Source of the DNA: Lactarius indigo
Lineage: Eukaryota > Basidiomycota > Agaricomycetes > Russulales > Russulaceae
Reading direction: 5' to 3'
Assembly (NCBI GenBank): GCA_025766275.1
Contig: JAFKAC010000156.1
Coordinates: forward strand, 1-64,000
DNA length: 64,000 bases
Of this stretch, positions 12,401-25,383 are shown piece by piece (the first letter of the stretch is position 1; each line of letters starts with the position of its first letter). The position numbers and the translations under genes were made by a program. The notes below the pieces were generated by a model. That model was not told where the DNA came from. It ran no database searches and saw nothing but the letters and a program-made list of their open reading frames with translations.

Positions 12401-15400
12401 CTATCTCCGTGCTCAGTATAAATGAATCATTTTCAGAAATGCGGCTTGCCTGTCATCAGAACCCGATATGAAGAAATCTGTCGTATAGACTACCGTGCGG
12501 ACCCAGTCGTTGTGGAAGGCTGTATCATATATGACATGTCCCGTCTCAGCGACTACGACTTTGACTTTCCTATCGTCGGAGCTGGTCACAATTCTGGAAG
12601 CAAAAAAAAGGTATGAGCTACAATATGTGACGCTATCCGTTAGGGCATACCTCTGTCCATCTGGAGACCACGCAACACTTCGTATCCAGTCAGAGTGCAG
12701 CTCGAACGGCCCGAAGAGGAGGGCGCCATTCTCGGATTCAAATATTCTAAGTCGTCTATCATCACATCCTTGGCTCGCGGTTAGCACACTTTGAGCAACG
12801 TAGTCTCTCGACCTTACCAGTCGCTATCCGTTTACCACTAGAGCTATAGGCGACAGTGCGGACGGTTGCCCCGTGGCCTCCGAGTTGACATAGAGTTTCT
12901 CCCGTGGTCACAGAAACGACAGCCACATCAATGCTACCCATTGCGGCGGCGACCTTTTTACCATCGGGGTGAATAGAGATACCATGAACGGTGTTACTCA
13001 TGGGAATCGAGAACCGCATGGCCGGCCACTTGACACCGTCTTCGCGTATAACTTTGATCGTCCGAGGAAACTGGTCATGATAGCGTTTATGGACAAGGGA
13101 AGAGGGAGGAGAAAATGGCAAGGCGGATAAATAAATGTGGGGGGCGCTCTCCGCGATCACATCCGCGAAGGTGAGGGCAAACCGGCTGCCGTCGGCGGCT
13201 AATAGGGACAAATCTTTGTCTGTGCCCTGAAAGACAAAATGGTGAAGTTCAGCGATTATAGAAGCCACGAGGTGTATACCTCTAGCCATTCGGCAGCAGA
13301 AAGGAGCGACTTCGACGCTATATTAGACACTGACAAGAGGCTCAACACCTCAAGCCAATACAAAAGGTGGAAATTAAGGAAGTTCCTTAGCAGATTGACG
13401 ATTTCTGTGTCTCGCTTCTCTGTTGAGGACACTCCGCGGAGATGATCCGCCCAAAACCGGCAAGCGTAGGCCAGGTGGGAGGGAATACATTTTTCGATCA
13501 GTGACTGCTGGTCCTCGATCTCGTAATTTCTACGATAAGAGGATTTCAACCCGCAGATATTGAATGTGAGTCCTTGTTGCATGATCTTGAGACATGAGAT
13601 GGTCGTATTCCTGTGGGCTCTGGCTTGGTCGACGTGAAACGAGCCTGTACAACGCTTAGAATCAATCAAGAAGTCTTTATATGCTTTATGGCGGAGCTTG
13701 ACGGCTTTTCTTTCGCCCTCAATAGAGATTATAGACAGCAACTTGTAACACATATCCTCTAAGGAGACGCCAGAGCTTGAAGGGAAACGATCTTGAAGAA
13801 ATTGCTCGAGATCTGCCAGCGTCAGTGGCTCTTTGCTAAGCGCAATGGTCCCCATAGTGGCACGGAAAGCATCAGGCGAGTTGCCATCGAATTCCATTGA
13901 CAGTGCCTCTTCAAAGTACTGGTCGAGGGAATCAAATTTGGTTGTAGTCCCACCCTCTAAGATGGTTGTGAGATGTCTCTCTCTATCACCTCCGGCATCT
14001 CGGATACCGTCGACAGCAGTAGCGGCCCATTTGAAAGATCCGCTAGCGTGCTCGGCCAGCCTAGCTAATGCGTCGTATTCAGGCCAATTCTCCGGTATCG
14101 CCCTGTCTTGCTTTCTCATTTCGGAGAAGCGGTGAGTAAGGTAAGTGCGCATATCGTTGTTAGTTTCGTAGTCGACGTCATCTCCTGTCAAAAGCTCCAA
14201 GCGCTTAATGTCTTTCCCATCGAAAAGCTTTGTGATGTCTCCCTGCGGTCGACTAGTGACAATCAGCTTGCAATGGCGTGGTAGCGACAGCCACTGTGGG
14301 AGGGTATCAAGAAGTGTTTTATAGACCGCATAACCCTGTCCGCACTGCTCGAGGCCATCGATCAGGAGAATTGGGCCGCGACTTGACAGCCGTGCATCCA
14401 AAGCCTTGAGCGGACCCGCGATAAGTTTCTCGAAAGTCACCTGGATGTCATTCAAGTCTGGGACGTCATTCTCCCTCGTTAGTGCCTTGTAGATTTCGCC
14501 TTTGATAGCCGGGTGGAACTTTGCCATCTTATAGGCGAGAGTGGTCCAGAGCTGGTACGGCGTATGCTGGTTTTGCCTGAAGAAGAATTCCCCAGCACAG
14601 CGCTGCTGCTTTTCTAGCTCGGAAATCAAGCTCCAAGCGATTGTGGTCTTTCCAGTTCCCGGAGCGCCACTTAGCCACAGGACATTTGATTCGGTAACGC
14701 TTTCAAACCAAGATATGATATTTGATAGCAAAGTTCTTCGGGTCCAATCCAAGCAGCAGAGGTTCAGATTGGTCGGTGTGTAATCTGGGTTGAGAGCTTC
14801 TGTGAGCATCTGGTCCTCGTCCACTGCGGTGGGGAAAGTGGTAAGGATAGGATCCTCTGTAATGACTGGCGAAATAATTACATGCGACAGTATGAGTGTC
14901 CGCTTCTTGTTCAACGGTGCTGAGTTCGCTTCTAGTTTCGTCGACCGAAGGAATAGCTGGGGTCGAGGCAACTTGCTTCCGAGTGTAAGGCACATTCCAT
15001 TCGTATGTGTCCTTTCCAGCGAGAAAGTTCCTTTTCAATCTCACAAACTGTCGATCGAAACCCTGGAGAATGTTTTTCCTAGCTTCAGGGTCACCGAGTT
15101 CTTCTGGAAATACGCATTAGAAATGGCTCCTGGGACAAAAACCTGCGCACCACTCACCCTTGAAACCGGGCTTCGAACAATCTTCTGCAAAAAAGGCGGC
15201 ATTCCAAACCAAGTTTAGAAGAGATGTCAGTGTTTGCGTTTGAGATGCGAAGCGTTCAGGGGGTTTCAGTTGGTGCATGTGAACAAGCACTTCGCAAGCT
15301 TGTTCACCTAGGTTCTGAATGTCTTCCTCAACGTTGTACGTTGGCATAAACTGCAGGGTGTGATGGAGTATAAGTCTGAGTCCACTTGATCTCTTGAATG

Positions 15401-16146
15401 TAAGGTACTCACACCGCACGTGGTTTGGAGAGCATCCCTCGTTCCCCTGGCCGTCTCAAAGAGCTGCAAGCGGCGTCTCAATCTCATTGTTTCGGGGATT
15501 ATTCTAACAACTTACGGCCCAGTCTGACGGGATCAGCTCCATGAGCTCGAGTAAAGCATCGAGAGACCGCTTGAACGAGTTCGGTGCTGTCTGGGGGCCA
15601 AATAGAACGTCCCGACCACTATTTCCAGGGGCGACGTCACGACCCCCAGGACCACCTCGAGTCTTGTCCCTCGCCTCCAGGAAGTGGCAAGAGTTAGTAT
15701 GAGCTTCGACCTGGCATAACTGCGCGAAGCGTACCTTTGTATCTCTCTGCACGACGATAGAAAGTACCACCTTAAATCCGGCGCAAATGCGTTCATATTC
15801 TACGAGAAACAGTGTCTTAACTCTTAAGTAACGTCGAGAGAAAAGTAAGGGAGCACGTACCGTGTTTGTCTCCACCCACGGGTCTAGTAGAACAGAAACG
15901 AAATACGGCGTCACCTTGGATGGTGACTGTTTCGACTTTCCTTCTCCGTATAAGCGTTCGTGCCTCATAGGGCTGAATAGATATGACGGACTTTGCCGTG
16001 ATGACGCTACAACATTCGTAAACAGAGCAGGTAGAGGAGGAACTAAGCACTTACACAGCGGGCTTAACTTCCCATTGGAGCATTGACGGCTCACGCAGCT
16101 GAAATGATGCCGTTCGGGGCTCGCCATCCACAATAAGGTCCATCAT
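9458..16146 (-). CDS. NLR-like protein: NACHT ATPase with C-terminal WD40 repeats
   Basis: This is a fungal STAND/NLR-type receptor of the kind implicated in non-self recognition and programmed cell death. Exons, 5' to 3' on the minus strand: 16146-16055, 16006-15861, 15799-15735, 15674-15516, 15463-15413, 15350-15158, 15103-14994 (or -15045), 14956-13280, 13226-12818, 12768-12651, 12593-12450, 12400-12202, 12147-11970, 11919-11427, 11372-11347, 11298-11216, 11167-10852, 10798-10710, 10662-10362, 10311-9458. The join is in frame, about 1900 aa. The start may be a C2-like segment (weak). NACHT has Walker A GAPGTGKTT near residue 370 and Walker B ILLIDGLEQ. From about residue 890 a dozen or more WD40 blades follow, with repeated SGSDD-type cores. 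The C-terminal GTKW..C ending resembles other Agaricomycete NLRs. The intron at 12401-12449 is GC-AG; one exon is only 26 nt. The donor of the seventh intron is ambiguous (37 or 88 nt). Confidence 0.9.
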
Positions 16147-18298
16147 CCTTGAAGGTCTATAGGAACCACGTGGATCCGAATTGATCACAATTCCTATTTA
16201 TCGCGAATGCGTAATCAGTTCAAAACAATGTAAATAGAGACAGCCTGAGGGCAATATACCTGTGAGCTTGAGAGTGTTCGAACTTGCGATTGTCAATCCC
16301 CTTTGTGGACGACCAACTGTAACACTCGCGCGGGAGGTCATTTAGGCTCAAATAGACAATTTGCCTATGCTCGGATACTCGCCCACTCTCGCAGCGGTGT
16401 GGGGCCGTAGGGTTTAATGCAAACAAAGGTGATGGTCCGAAAAGCGTCAGTATCTGGTAGTGCATCGTGGACTTGATGTGTCATAAGGCACATTGTCACC
16501 ATCAACCCAAGGTTTGACTTGAACAAGCGAGCGTCAATCTGCCAAACCGGCAATCACATTGTACTCCTTTTAGGCGTCAATATCACGGCGCCGAGAAAGC
16601 AGCATTTGTAATTCTAGATCCACGAGTATTCTACGTCGTTAGACCAGCGTTAGACCCAGACTTTGTCATTGCCCTGTGCCCTCACACTTTGACCACAGCA
16701 CATTGAATGAACTTCATCAGCACTTGAGCGATTCAATTTTCTGGTCCAACAGCCGCTGCAAACTCCCATTTTTATATCTCGGCAGCACTACCCCGTTGAC
16801 ATGGCCGAACTCACTGTACTTGCAGCGCCTAGAGACTCGACTAGACACGTGAACAAACTCAACACCGCATGCACTTTGCTCAGAAGGCATTACCAATGAT
16901 CTCCCCTCTCAAACCACCTAAGCTGGGGCAGTGAGTTACTCAGTCAAGCTTTTGGTAAACAATCTCGGATATAAGGGCCGAGTTGCAGGGAGGAGATCAG
17001 TGCCAGTCTTAGTGCCAGTATTGAACTTAAGTTACTGTATCGAACCGGTGTCTGGTTGATTGCCAGTGCCCAATGGATTTGATCTGTGGCGCGGAGATCC
17101 GGAAGATGCCATATAGACGCTCCCACCGGTCCGGGTACATCATGAGTCCGTGTCAACTTCACATTGGCGCACAAACTGTAGACTCAGACAGGCGGCGGCG
17201 TGGGCGCACGGTAATGCACTGGCAGTGGCGTTGCGCCGGATGGAGTGTACCTACAAGGGCCAATGTGGAAGGTGACAGATCCCAGATGTCGAGCGTTGCT
17301 TAGAAGGCGGTAAGATGGACCAATAGAAATATCCTGTACTGCTGTACAGCCTGAGTCAGGGCAGATAGCTGCTTGGATAGCTGCTGATCGTGGCTGACAA
17401 AAGATAAAGCGCGTGAACCTGTCCGCAGAAATTCGAGTGTCGAGAAGGCTACATCGTCCACGTCCCACGTCGGCTAGATATTCATCGTGGAGGATGGAGC
17501 ACATGGAAGAGGCTCGACGTGCTTTTTACTACCCTTTCGATGATTCAGGTAGAAGAGTATTCTTCATCAAGAGCCCCTAACGTTGGAGACTCGGATGTAC
17601 CGACGTCTCACGTGTTCCCACCACTACACATCCGATGTACTTGGAGAGTGTCAGGTATCTCGTTCCAATGACCTGCGGTGTGGAAGACGTGATAAAAACG
17701 TAGCCGAGGCGTTCGTATAGAACCAGAGGAGAGAGACAAATACCACTGTAGTACCCGCAAAGGAGGTGCCATCTAGACATATCTAGGGATGTAATTGGGG
17801 CTAAAGAAAGAAAATGATCCCCCAGCCTTCACCGGTGAACCGGTGAGAGAAGCTCAGAGACTCTCCGAGTCAGATGCGCTCTCTATATGTGGTTGACTCA
17901 TGGTGCATGACGAAGTGAAGTGAAGCTGCTTGAAGCTCGAAGTGGGGACCGATTACTCTTCTGTCCGACGTTCGATCCATCCGCGTCATCCACAGTACGT
18001 GAGACGCGCCAAGTTCGGGGGGATCGATACCGGTATACAGCATTATTGCGTACAAGATTACGCACATCCAAATGTGTCGTAGTAAGAGTATAGAACTAGA
18101 TGCTAACTAAATGTAGAAGGATAGACAGAACCAACCGCCGCATCCAGCATGTGGTTTTATCACTGGGGTTTGCTTGGACTATCAATCACTGTTGCGTTCC
18201 TCATTCGTAAAGATGCCTAACAAAGAACAAATTTGATACAACACCCCAAATGCCCGTCTACGGAGAATACCAGAGATCTCACTTTTCGTTCCCTTGTC
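16147..18298. other. Intergenic stretch without supported gene
   Basis: It contains the upstream region of the NLR gene and the downstream region of the membrane-protein gene. Only short overlapping frames without domains are present; no RNA gene was recognised. Confidence 0.5.
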
Positions 18299-19579
18299 CT
18301 ATTTCCTCCGTTTATCTAAAGCGGCCAATATCTCGATGACACTGGGTAATATGAAGATAACGGAAACAACCTGGCCGAAGCCCCAAGCACCCTCACCGGC
18401 CTGGACGATTGAGCTATTGCGGTGGACCTGGGAGGCTTTTCGTAAGTACGCCTCCCGACACAGAAGGAAATGCTACAGACCGTCAACTCAGTGTTCGCGA
18501 TACAAACGATCGTAGACCTAGTGTGGTGGATTTACATTATTGTTGCGGGACAAAAGTGCCGAAAAACGCACAGGATAGAGAGGACCCACGCAACAATGGC
18601 CAACAGTCGGATTAATGTCTTCCCCATTTTCTTCTTCAACTTCTTTATTTTGTTCGCAGGTTTATTTCCCATTTCGGCGTCGGTCTCACCATTACTGGAT
18701 GGTTGCGCACCTCGTTGCACTATATGCACTTTGTATACGATGAAAATCACTATGAGGTAGCACAACAGGGCAAACGTCGTCATGGCGAGGATGGTCATAC
18801 ACAAGTACCGTGCCCAGAGAACGGTCGCCTGAAAGGTGTAGAAGACAAGGACAAATTTGACGAGGTCGTTGCACTCTGGCTGTGGGCCGAATCGCTGTGC
18901 GTTGATCCACATGTAGAACGACCATGGATAAAAAATTAAGAGAGATAAGATCTGAATGGCGATAGTCAGCTTCATTTTGAAACGAAAATTTTCTTTGTTG
19001 GCCAAGATATATCTCCTCATGCCTGCGTTAACCTCTCATCAGCACCTTGTGGGCGATCCTCATGGATACAATTCATACCAAAGCCATGAAGAAATTGGAG
19101 GGACAATACCACCTGCATCACGACGATAGCATGATACAAGTCCAGCTGTCGTTGTATGGTCTGGACGAGGGCAGTAATGAGGAGGGCGAGACCATAGAAA
19201 ACTGCATTCAGATAGAGCGAGTCCAAAAGTTCGTCCCTTGGTTCGCCGTCCCTTGGTTTGCCGTCCATGAGTTTGCCGTTCATTGGTTTTCTGTCCGTTG
19301 ATTTTCCGTCCATTGGCTTGCTGTCCATTGATTTTATGTCCATTGATTTGCTGTCCATTGATGTGCCGTCCATTGATTCGCCGTCTCTTGGTTCGTCTGT
19401 ATCTCTTTTCGGAGGTATAAGAACCGTGAGGAGTACAGTGGCATAGAAATTGAGACGAATCTGGGAATCTAATCAGTCGAATCTTTGGAAGAAAAAGTAG
19501 CTTGAGGAGGAGCAGGACTAACCCCAATTCCCGCTAAATCCGGGTTTGCAATGATTCCAGTGCAGCTAGTGGCGGCCAT
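18299..19579 (-). CDS. Multi-pass membrane protein with pentapeptide-repeat loop
   Basis: Function unknown. It resembles uncharacterised polytopic proteins common in Agaricomycetes. Exons on the minus strand: 19579-19523, 19460-19079, 19022-18572, 18517-18481, 18427-18299, giving 351 aa in frame with good GT-AG sites. The 37-nt fourth exon and the last exon were placed from the continuity of the conserved end, which carries WGFGQV followed by a hydrophobic helix and a basic tail (DKRRK). About seven hydrophobic segments are visible. Between the first and second lies a hydrophilic insert made of eleven five-residue units (see the repeat entry). It is not a STE3-type receptor as far as I can see, since the usual STE3 signature residues are absent. 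Confidence is high that it is a gene, low on any role. Confidence 0.8.
19230..19394 (-). repeat. Coding minisatellite: 11 x 15-bp units (x-P/S/R/M-D-x type)
   Basis: Eleven in-frame 15-bp units encode five-residue repeats such as ESMDG, KSMDI, KPMDG and EPRDG inside the membrane-protein gene. Unit length is constant, so copy-number change would keep the frame. The repeat is charged and likely disordered, and sits in a loop between the first two membrane segments. Confidence 0.85.
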
Positions 19580-20311
19580 GACTATGCAGAAATTTGCTTC
19601 GATCACTGAAGAGAGTCGGATTTGGGTGAGCAGCGTGTAATACAAGGGTTACGCCAGGACCCAGAGCAGAGAGAGAGACTTGGGTGATGCTCGATCCAAG
19701 AGAGTTATATGTTTTATAGGCTTCAGATAAAACTCTGACCAACTCCGCTGAGATTCCGAGAACTCATCACCGCCCGTCGATACTTTAGATATTGGTCGCC
19801 TAGCTGGCCAAATCGTCGGCACACTACTCGCACCCGAGCTTTACGGCATGGTCAAGTAACCTGTACAGAGCAATCCCAGCATGGTAGTAATTGAATCAGA
19901 CTCGCGGCAAGAAAACCTTCAAGAAGGCCACAGATCTGACAGGGGACGCCAACCACTAGAGCGCACGATTCCTAGGAAAGTCCTAACACCGGTCGTGCAC
20001 AGTGCCAGTGACCGAAAGAAGTCATAGTAAAACTCAGACCTTGATTCAGACAATGTGGAACTTTTAATTTGGTCACGTGATAATTCACGGAAACTGCCAG
20101 TGAGCCGTTCCAGATAGTGGGTAAAAGAACAGGTCCAATCGCGACACTGTTATACATATAGATCATTACAATGCATAATATAAACCTCACCGTCGCGTGT
20201 GAAGCGACATAGATTAGTGCAGCAATAAATATGCACAGTCAACCAAAAATAAAACATGCGCCGGCATCTGGCCCTCGACCCCGACAGCTCGAGGGACCAG
20301 AAAAAGGGTGC
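19580..20311. other. Intergenic region
   Basis: Between the membrane-protein start and the F-box gene 3' end, both on the minus strand. No gene or repeat recognised; presumably holds the promoter of the membrane-protein gene. Confidence 0.5.
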
Positions 20312-22647
20312 TCACGACTCAAGTCCAGACACCTCATAGTCGATGGGCACGTCCTTCCGCTCTATCCACATCGCGTCGTCACTCCCAAGGTCGACGCCAT
20401 TGCCGCAGTCACGCCGACGGCGGACGGGAAGCTCCCTGAGTAGCGCGGACGCACCGCCGCCCAACGGACCGTACACTGCGGAGCTCCCGAGGTGGTCGTG
20501 GCGGACGACGACGAAGTGCTCTCCGTGCCAGCCGACATAGTCGAGGCTCGGCAAGGTGAGCGCGACGTCGCACGCATGTATCTGCGACTCGTGCGTGTGG
20601 GACGGTGGTGTGCGCCGGTACGAAGCGTCGTGCAAGTGGAGCATGTTGAGAGTCCCGAAGCGTGAAAACGCGGGCGCGTACTCGTGCTGTCAAAACTCAA
20701 ATCAGAAGGGGATGGGGGCCAGTCGCTCGCGCACGCACCATCAGTCGGTCGGACTCGGCGCACGAGAGGTGTATTGCCTGCATCTCGCTCGGAAGTCCGC
20801 GAACGAGTGCATCGATGGCGATGCTGGTGAGGCTGGCGATGCGCACGCGCAGGGCGCGCAGGCCGGTGAGCTCGGGTAGGAGCCCGCGTACAAGTTCCCA
20901 CGGGCACATGCCGAGATCGAGTCGGCGCAGGCTCGTACGCGCGCGCAAGAACTGCACGACTGCACCCAAGAGGGGGAGGTCGTCGTCGTGCCCGACGAGT
21001 GCGAAGCGGAATGCCTCGAGGCGAGGCAGGAGCACGTGCGTCAGCGCGCCTGTTATACTGGCGCTTGCACCCTCGCAGCCGGCGTCTGGGTAGGGCGGTA
21101 TATGATTGGCGCCAAAGATCGCGGTGGCTTCTGCGGGGGTGTCGAGCGTCCCATGTAAAGTGAGTGAGACGAGGTTGTAGGCGTGAGCGATGCGCGCGAG
21201 GACGATGTGCGATATGCGCGTGTCGACGAGCTCTAGGTGGGTCAAATTCTGGATCGTCGGAGAGCCAAATGCCAAGTCCCAGGCGTGCGTGCGTGCTCGG
21301 TTCGCCCCAAGCGTCAGGTGCGTGAGCGTGTTCTCATTCTTGTCGAGCACCGTACGGACTTCATTCATATTGGCGTCACCATGGTCATCATCTTCTGCTC
21401 GAAGAGTAAAGCGCTTGAGAGAAGTGAATCCAGAAACTCCGACTGCATCAAAGTGAAATCCTCTAGAAATGAAAAAGAAAGGTGTGAGCGGGCAAAGGTG
21501 ACTTGGTAAGTGGTAGAGAGGTACATGATACTAAGTTTGACAAGGTTGGGGTGGCTCCTCAGAAGCGCTTGGACCATGTCAGCTCGTAGTTCGGGGTACC
21601 CTATCCACTCGAGCTCTTCAAGAGCTCTGAAATCTGGAAGTGCTGTACGAAGTAATCCTGGTTGGGAGAATGAACGGACAAGTTCTAAGAGTGGTAATCC
21701 TCGCACTCACTAGCCATAATCTTGCGCATGTCACCACCAGCATACGCCCAGTGTATTCGAAGAGCTTTGATTATACGCGAAAACGAAGGGTCTATCCTGA
21801 CTCTGTCAAAGATATCTAGTGTGCGGTTCCAGTTTGAATCCTCGTCGAGGTAGAGGTCGACGGTGTGGAATACGCGACGAAGGGCGATGTCGCGGTGGAA
21901 AGAATGGAGGGAGAGCCATTTACGAAGGAAGTATCGGGGGATAAAGCTTGCGATTCTATCCCAAATCTCTAGAGGAACACGCTGAAGGGCGGGGACACCT
22001 GCGAAGTGAATCTTAGGAGAAAGATCACTACGGGATGAGCGCGAGAAAGAGCACGGACGAACAGCAGGCTCCGTACGCGGATGCCAACGCATTTGAAGCT
22101 CGTGACAAGACGGATCAAAGGTCGAAGCGGCCTGAAAGTCTGCGACGCGCAAAACGCAGGGCAACAGCGGTGAGCGGGCCCCATGGACTACACGGTCAGC
22201 GAGACACGCAGTTCGAAAGGTGCACCACGAACCACGAGATGCCATTAGAAAGAGCTGATGCCCCGCGCTCGTTCGCGCCCTGCCCCTCGCAAATAAAGCC
22301 CTGGCTGCGTCGTCTGGCGGTAAGTCCGGGGTCCTCAAATAGACGTCTAGGTAATGTTCCACTGCATGCATGTGGCCATATCTGCAGTAGGTGGACCCGG
22401 CATAAATGAGGATACCACCAGGGAAAGTTGGGCTTGGTACTCACTCTCCGACCTCTATTAGCGCGAGACAATGGTCGAGTATAAGCTTTGCTTTTTGGAG
22501 TGTCGGGAGAGACCCTACAATAGAGAGGACGGTCGCAGTAAGTTCGTCAGGGATTGAGGACATTTGGGCTTTGAGTCGGAGGCTGGCAAGCTGAATGCAG
22601 GGGTTGATATACCAGCTGCCAGCGTTGAAATTAAGGTCTGAGGACAT
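20312..22647 (-). CDS. F-box protein with leucine-rich-repeat-like region
   Basis: Probably a substrate-recognition subunit of an SCF ubiquitin ligase (family inference). Exons on the minus strand: 22647-22445, 22381-22233, 22139-21711, 21657-21525, 21462-20739, 20686-20312; the join is in frame and encodes 670 aa. The N-terminal 110 residues are helical and look TPR-like (pairs such as ARALFARGRAR). An F-box-like stretch begins near VPALQRVPLEIWDRIASF, followed by a region rich in Leu at LRR spacing (for example NLTHLELVDTRISHIVLARI). Each intron is 45-95 nt, GT-AG. Agaricomycetes hold many divergent F-box genes and this one matches a conserved family there. The last exon is unusually GC-rich, which produces long false frames on the opposite strand. 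Confidence 0.85.
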
Positions 22648-25383
22648 TGGCCCTGAGTGTTCGCACCATCGTCGCGCGCAATGTGAAAGCGCGGAACGCG
22701 GTAGTCGTCAAATTCCGCTTTGGTTCGGACTCAATCACACGCCTTCGCAACTTTCATCTAAACAGTATCAGGGTTGAACGCACGCTCTGTCTGCCACCGT
22801 CGCCAGATCGTACACGCTCTTCTGGGGTGGGTGATGTCCTACGCCCCCTCTTCTCCCCCTGACGTAGGGGCTATCACTCTAGACAGATAGGTGCGGCACT
22901 TCTATCGCCGCTCATTACACTCTACCTGCAGACACGATGCTCAGACCGGCAGCATTGTGACGTTCATTTCTTTGGCATAGCGAAGGCTGTACACACGCGC
23001 GGAGCCGTGATTATCTTGCAATCCCCGAGCCAGTACATCGATCAAGACCCTCGCTTAGATGTGCGTGCTCAGCCGAAACCACCTCCCAAGAGACAACAGA
23101 TCCCACCATAGTCTTCCTACTAGTCCGCATCACTCCTCTACGTTCAGTGGATGCTATCCTCGAATCCCCCATGACTTAGGGGTATCCCAGGAAGACGATC
23201 TAGGAAGCCATTAATTCCTGACTATAGGATCCGCACTCGTTACCAAAACGTTACCAAATGTGATGCCAGTGCAATGATGCCTCGCAGAATCAGCACCGAA
23301 TGTCCGTCTTCGGGGTCCCATTGGACGCGTAGGACAACGTCACCCCTACATGTACACACCACCTGTATTAAATCGCTCATTTCTCTCAATTACCACGTTG
23401 AAGAGAAAATTGAACGAACAATTGTTTGTTTGCTGCTCTGCTTCTCTCGAGTCTAAAAAACCCCGCAGGATCCCGCTACACCGATTGCCGGGCCTCACCA
23501 AGACCTGCCCGCCTCCTGTAGAAGAAGCTCAGCAAGCCCGCCATCCCGGTACAAATAATAATATCACGAGCCCCTGTTCCTGATTAATTTGCGCTTCTGA
23601 GGTCCGCTGTAGGTCACATTCCCGCCTCGCCGAGGCCCAGAACAAGGCAGACGGGGGTAACCCCCGTATACAGCAAGTAGCCCCCGATCGCTCGGATGTC
23701 TGTTTTACTTCGTGGGGCACCTTCCGCTCGCTGTTCCCCCCTGTGCATCGCCAGCGGGAGTAGCGGCTCTTGGCCGCTGCTACCATCTCGGTCCTCACCG
23801 ACCTGTAGTTCTCGATCCTGCGGAGTTTTGACAGCCAATAGTAAGTCTTTCGGACCTACCGTAGGGGGACAAAAGACGTGGGGGGCCCCCTCAAACAGTA
23901 CGGGCAGGGCCGCAGGCTGTCGCCATGCTGCGTGACTCGTATTGATCGTGTTGTACTTTGAGAGCGAAACTCGGCGGGGGGGGAGGAGGCGAACAAGTAC
24001 GTCACCAACCGGCTTCCAAACACAGAGCAGGAAGAGTTCGACTGGTGACGACTCTGGTGACGAATTTCTTGCACAAAGGCCAGAGCATGTGGAGAGAGTG
24101 GGGCCCGGCAATCTACACTGCTGCCGCCACCACAGCCACCGGCCTCCCCCCACAGGCTGGTGTTTTTTTTTGGATCCATGCACAGGCTGATGTTCATATC
24201 GCGTAGCTCCCGTTCAACGCGTGTCTACGACCACGGCTCGGGACCGGGCACGCGGTTCCGGCGGCTTTTACTGACTTTACTTTCAGAACCGAGGAGGGGG
24301 GGGCGAGAGTTGGAAACGGCGGCGACGCTCGGGAGAATTCAGTTGACCCCTAGCTGAGAGGGGGCATTAGTGAAACACCTGACAATGAGTCCTGTAGGAG
24401 AAGCGCATGGGGTTCGGTCACAGAATTTGCGCAAGGACAACTCGAGAAAGCAATGAGCGACAGCGATCGAGGGCTTTTCTTTACTGCAGAGCCGGAATGG
24501 TCAAAGTAATTGCCCCAAAAGCAACAGACAGTGTTTGCCTCGCGTTTTTCTTGTGACCGGTAGTATTTAACGAGCTGAGTTACGTTTTTGAAGGCTTCTT
24601 AGACCGCAGGCGTTTTATGTGAGCAAGGTTTCCGAAATTATGACCACGCGCGACGCGCCAGGTCGCTCATATCTGGTCTTTCGGTACACTGAATCCGAAT
24701 TCGGAAGGCCATCTTAGAATTATAGCTCATCAGCTTTGCCGTGCTTGGCATCGGTACTGTAGGTGTGCTTTACAGTAAAAGCGGCTTGCTTCCGCTCCGC
24801 ACGCACGTTGCAGCAGTAGCGACTGCAGCATGGCACGAGGACGGGCCAGCGCCGGTGATGACGCCGGTGATGACAACAAGCCGAGCCTATTTGGCAGCAC
24901 GTTGCGCTGACTAACTTCGTGCTTTTCCGCTCGCCACTATTCGCGAAGGCAACAACTACTATAGATTGTTTCGATGCCCGACCGTCGGGGACAGCCGCCT
25001 CATGGTTAGCGATCAGTGTCCATTTGGCACCGTACATTACACACGCCTGGAACGAAAAGTCCTTGCTTTGATGCCAACCCCTTGGGGAGTTCTGTACAGT
25101 ATGCCCCCAAGTGGAGATATGCGGTGAGCATAATTGCCATTGTATGCTACCAAATTGTATTGTACAGACAGCGACGATAACTTAATTGACATCCTACCGA
25201 TCGGTCGGTCGCGCTGCGTTCGAGCCAATAAAAAAATATAAGTACTGTAAGCACCATGTGCCATGGGAACGCGCGCACAGACAAATTGGTCATGGACGGG
25301 CCACGAGAGAAGTGGGCTCGGGCCCCGTCCACATTTGTGACAAAGATCGTACGGGTGTTAACCCGAGCCACGGACGAGTCTGG
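22648..25383. other. Gene-poor stretch with GC-rich, transposon-like segment
   Basis: No gene supported. The part from about 23450 to 24360 is richer in G+C and contains homopurine/homopyrimidine runs, unlike its surroundings, which suggests a fragment of a mobile element. I found no terminal repeats or coding remains that would name it. Confidence 0.4.

Noticed and set aside
14860..15045. Frameshift in the NLR gene between the N-terminal exons and the NACHT exon
   Set aside because: An intron ending at 14957 with donor at 14993 or 15044 restores the frame, so no mutation needs to be assumed; only the donor is uncertain.
18299..19579. STE3-type pheromone receptor
   Set aside because: The number of helices is similar but STE3 signature residues are missing, and the protein matches a different uncharacterised membrane family. 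It is also 35 kb from the pheromone genes.
23614..24183. 189-aa minus-strand frame
   Set aside because: Lies in a GC-rich repeat-like segment where all frames are open; no domain.
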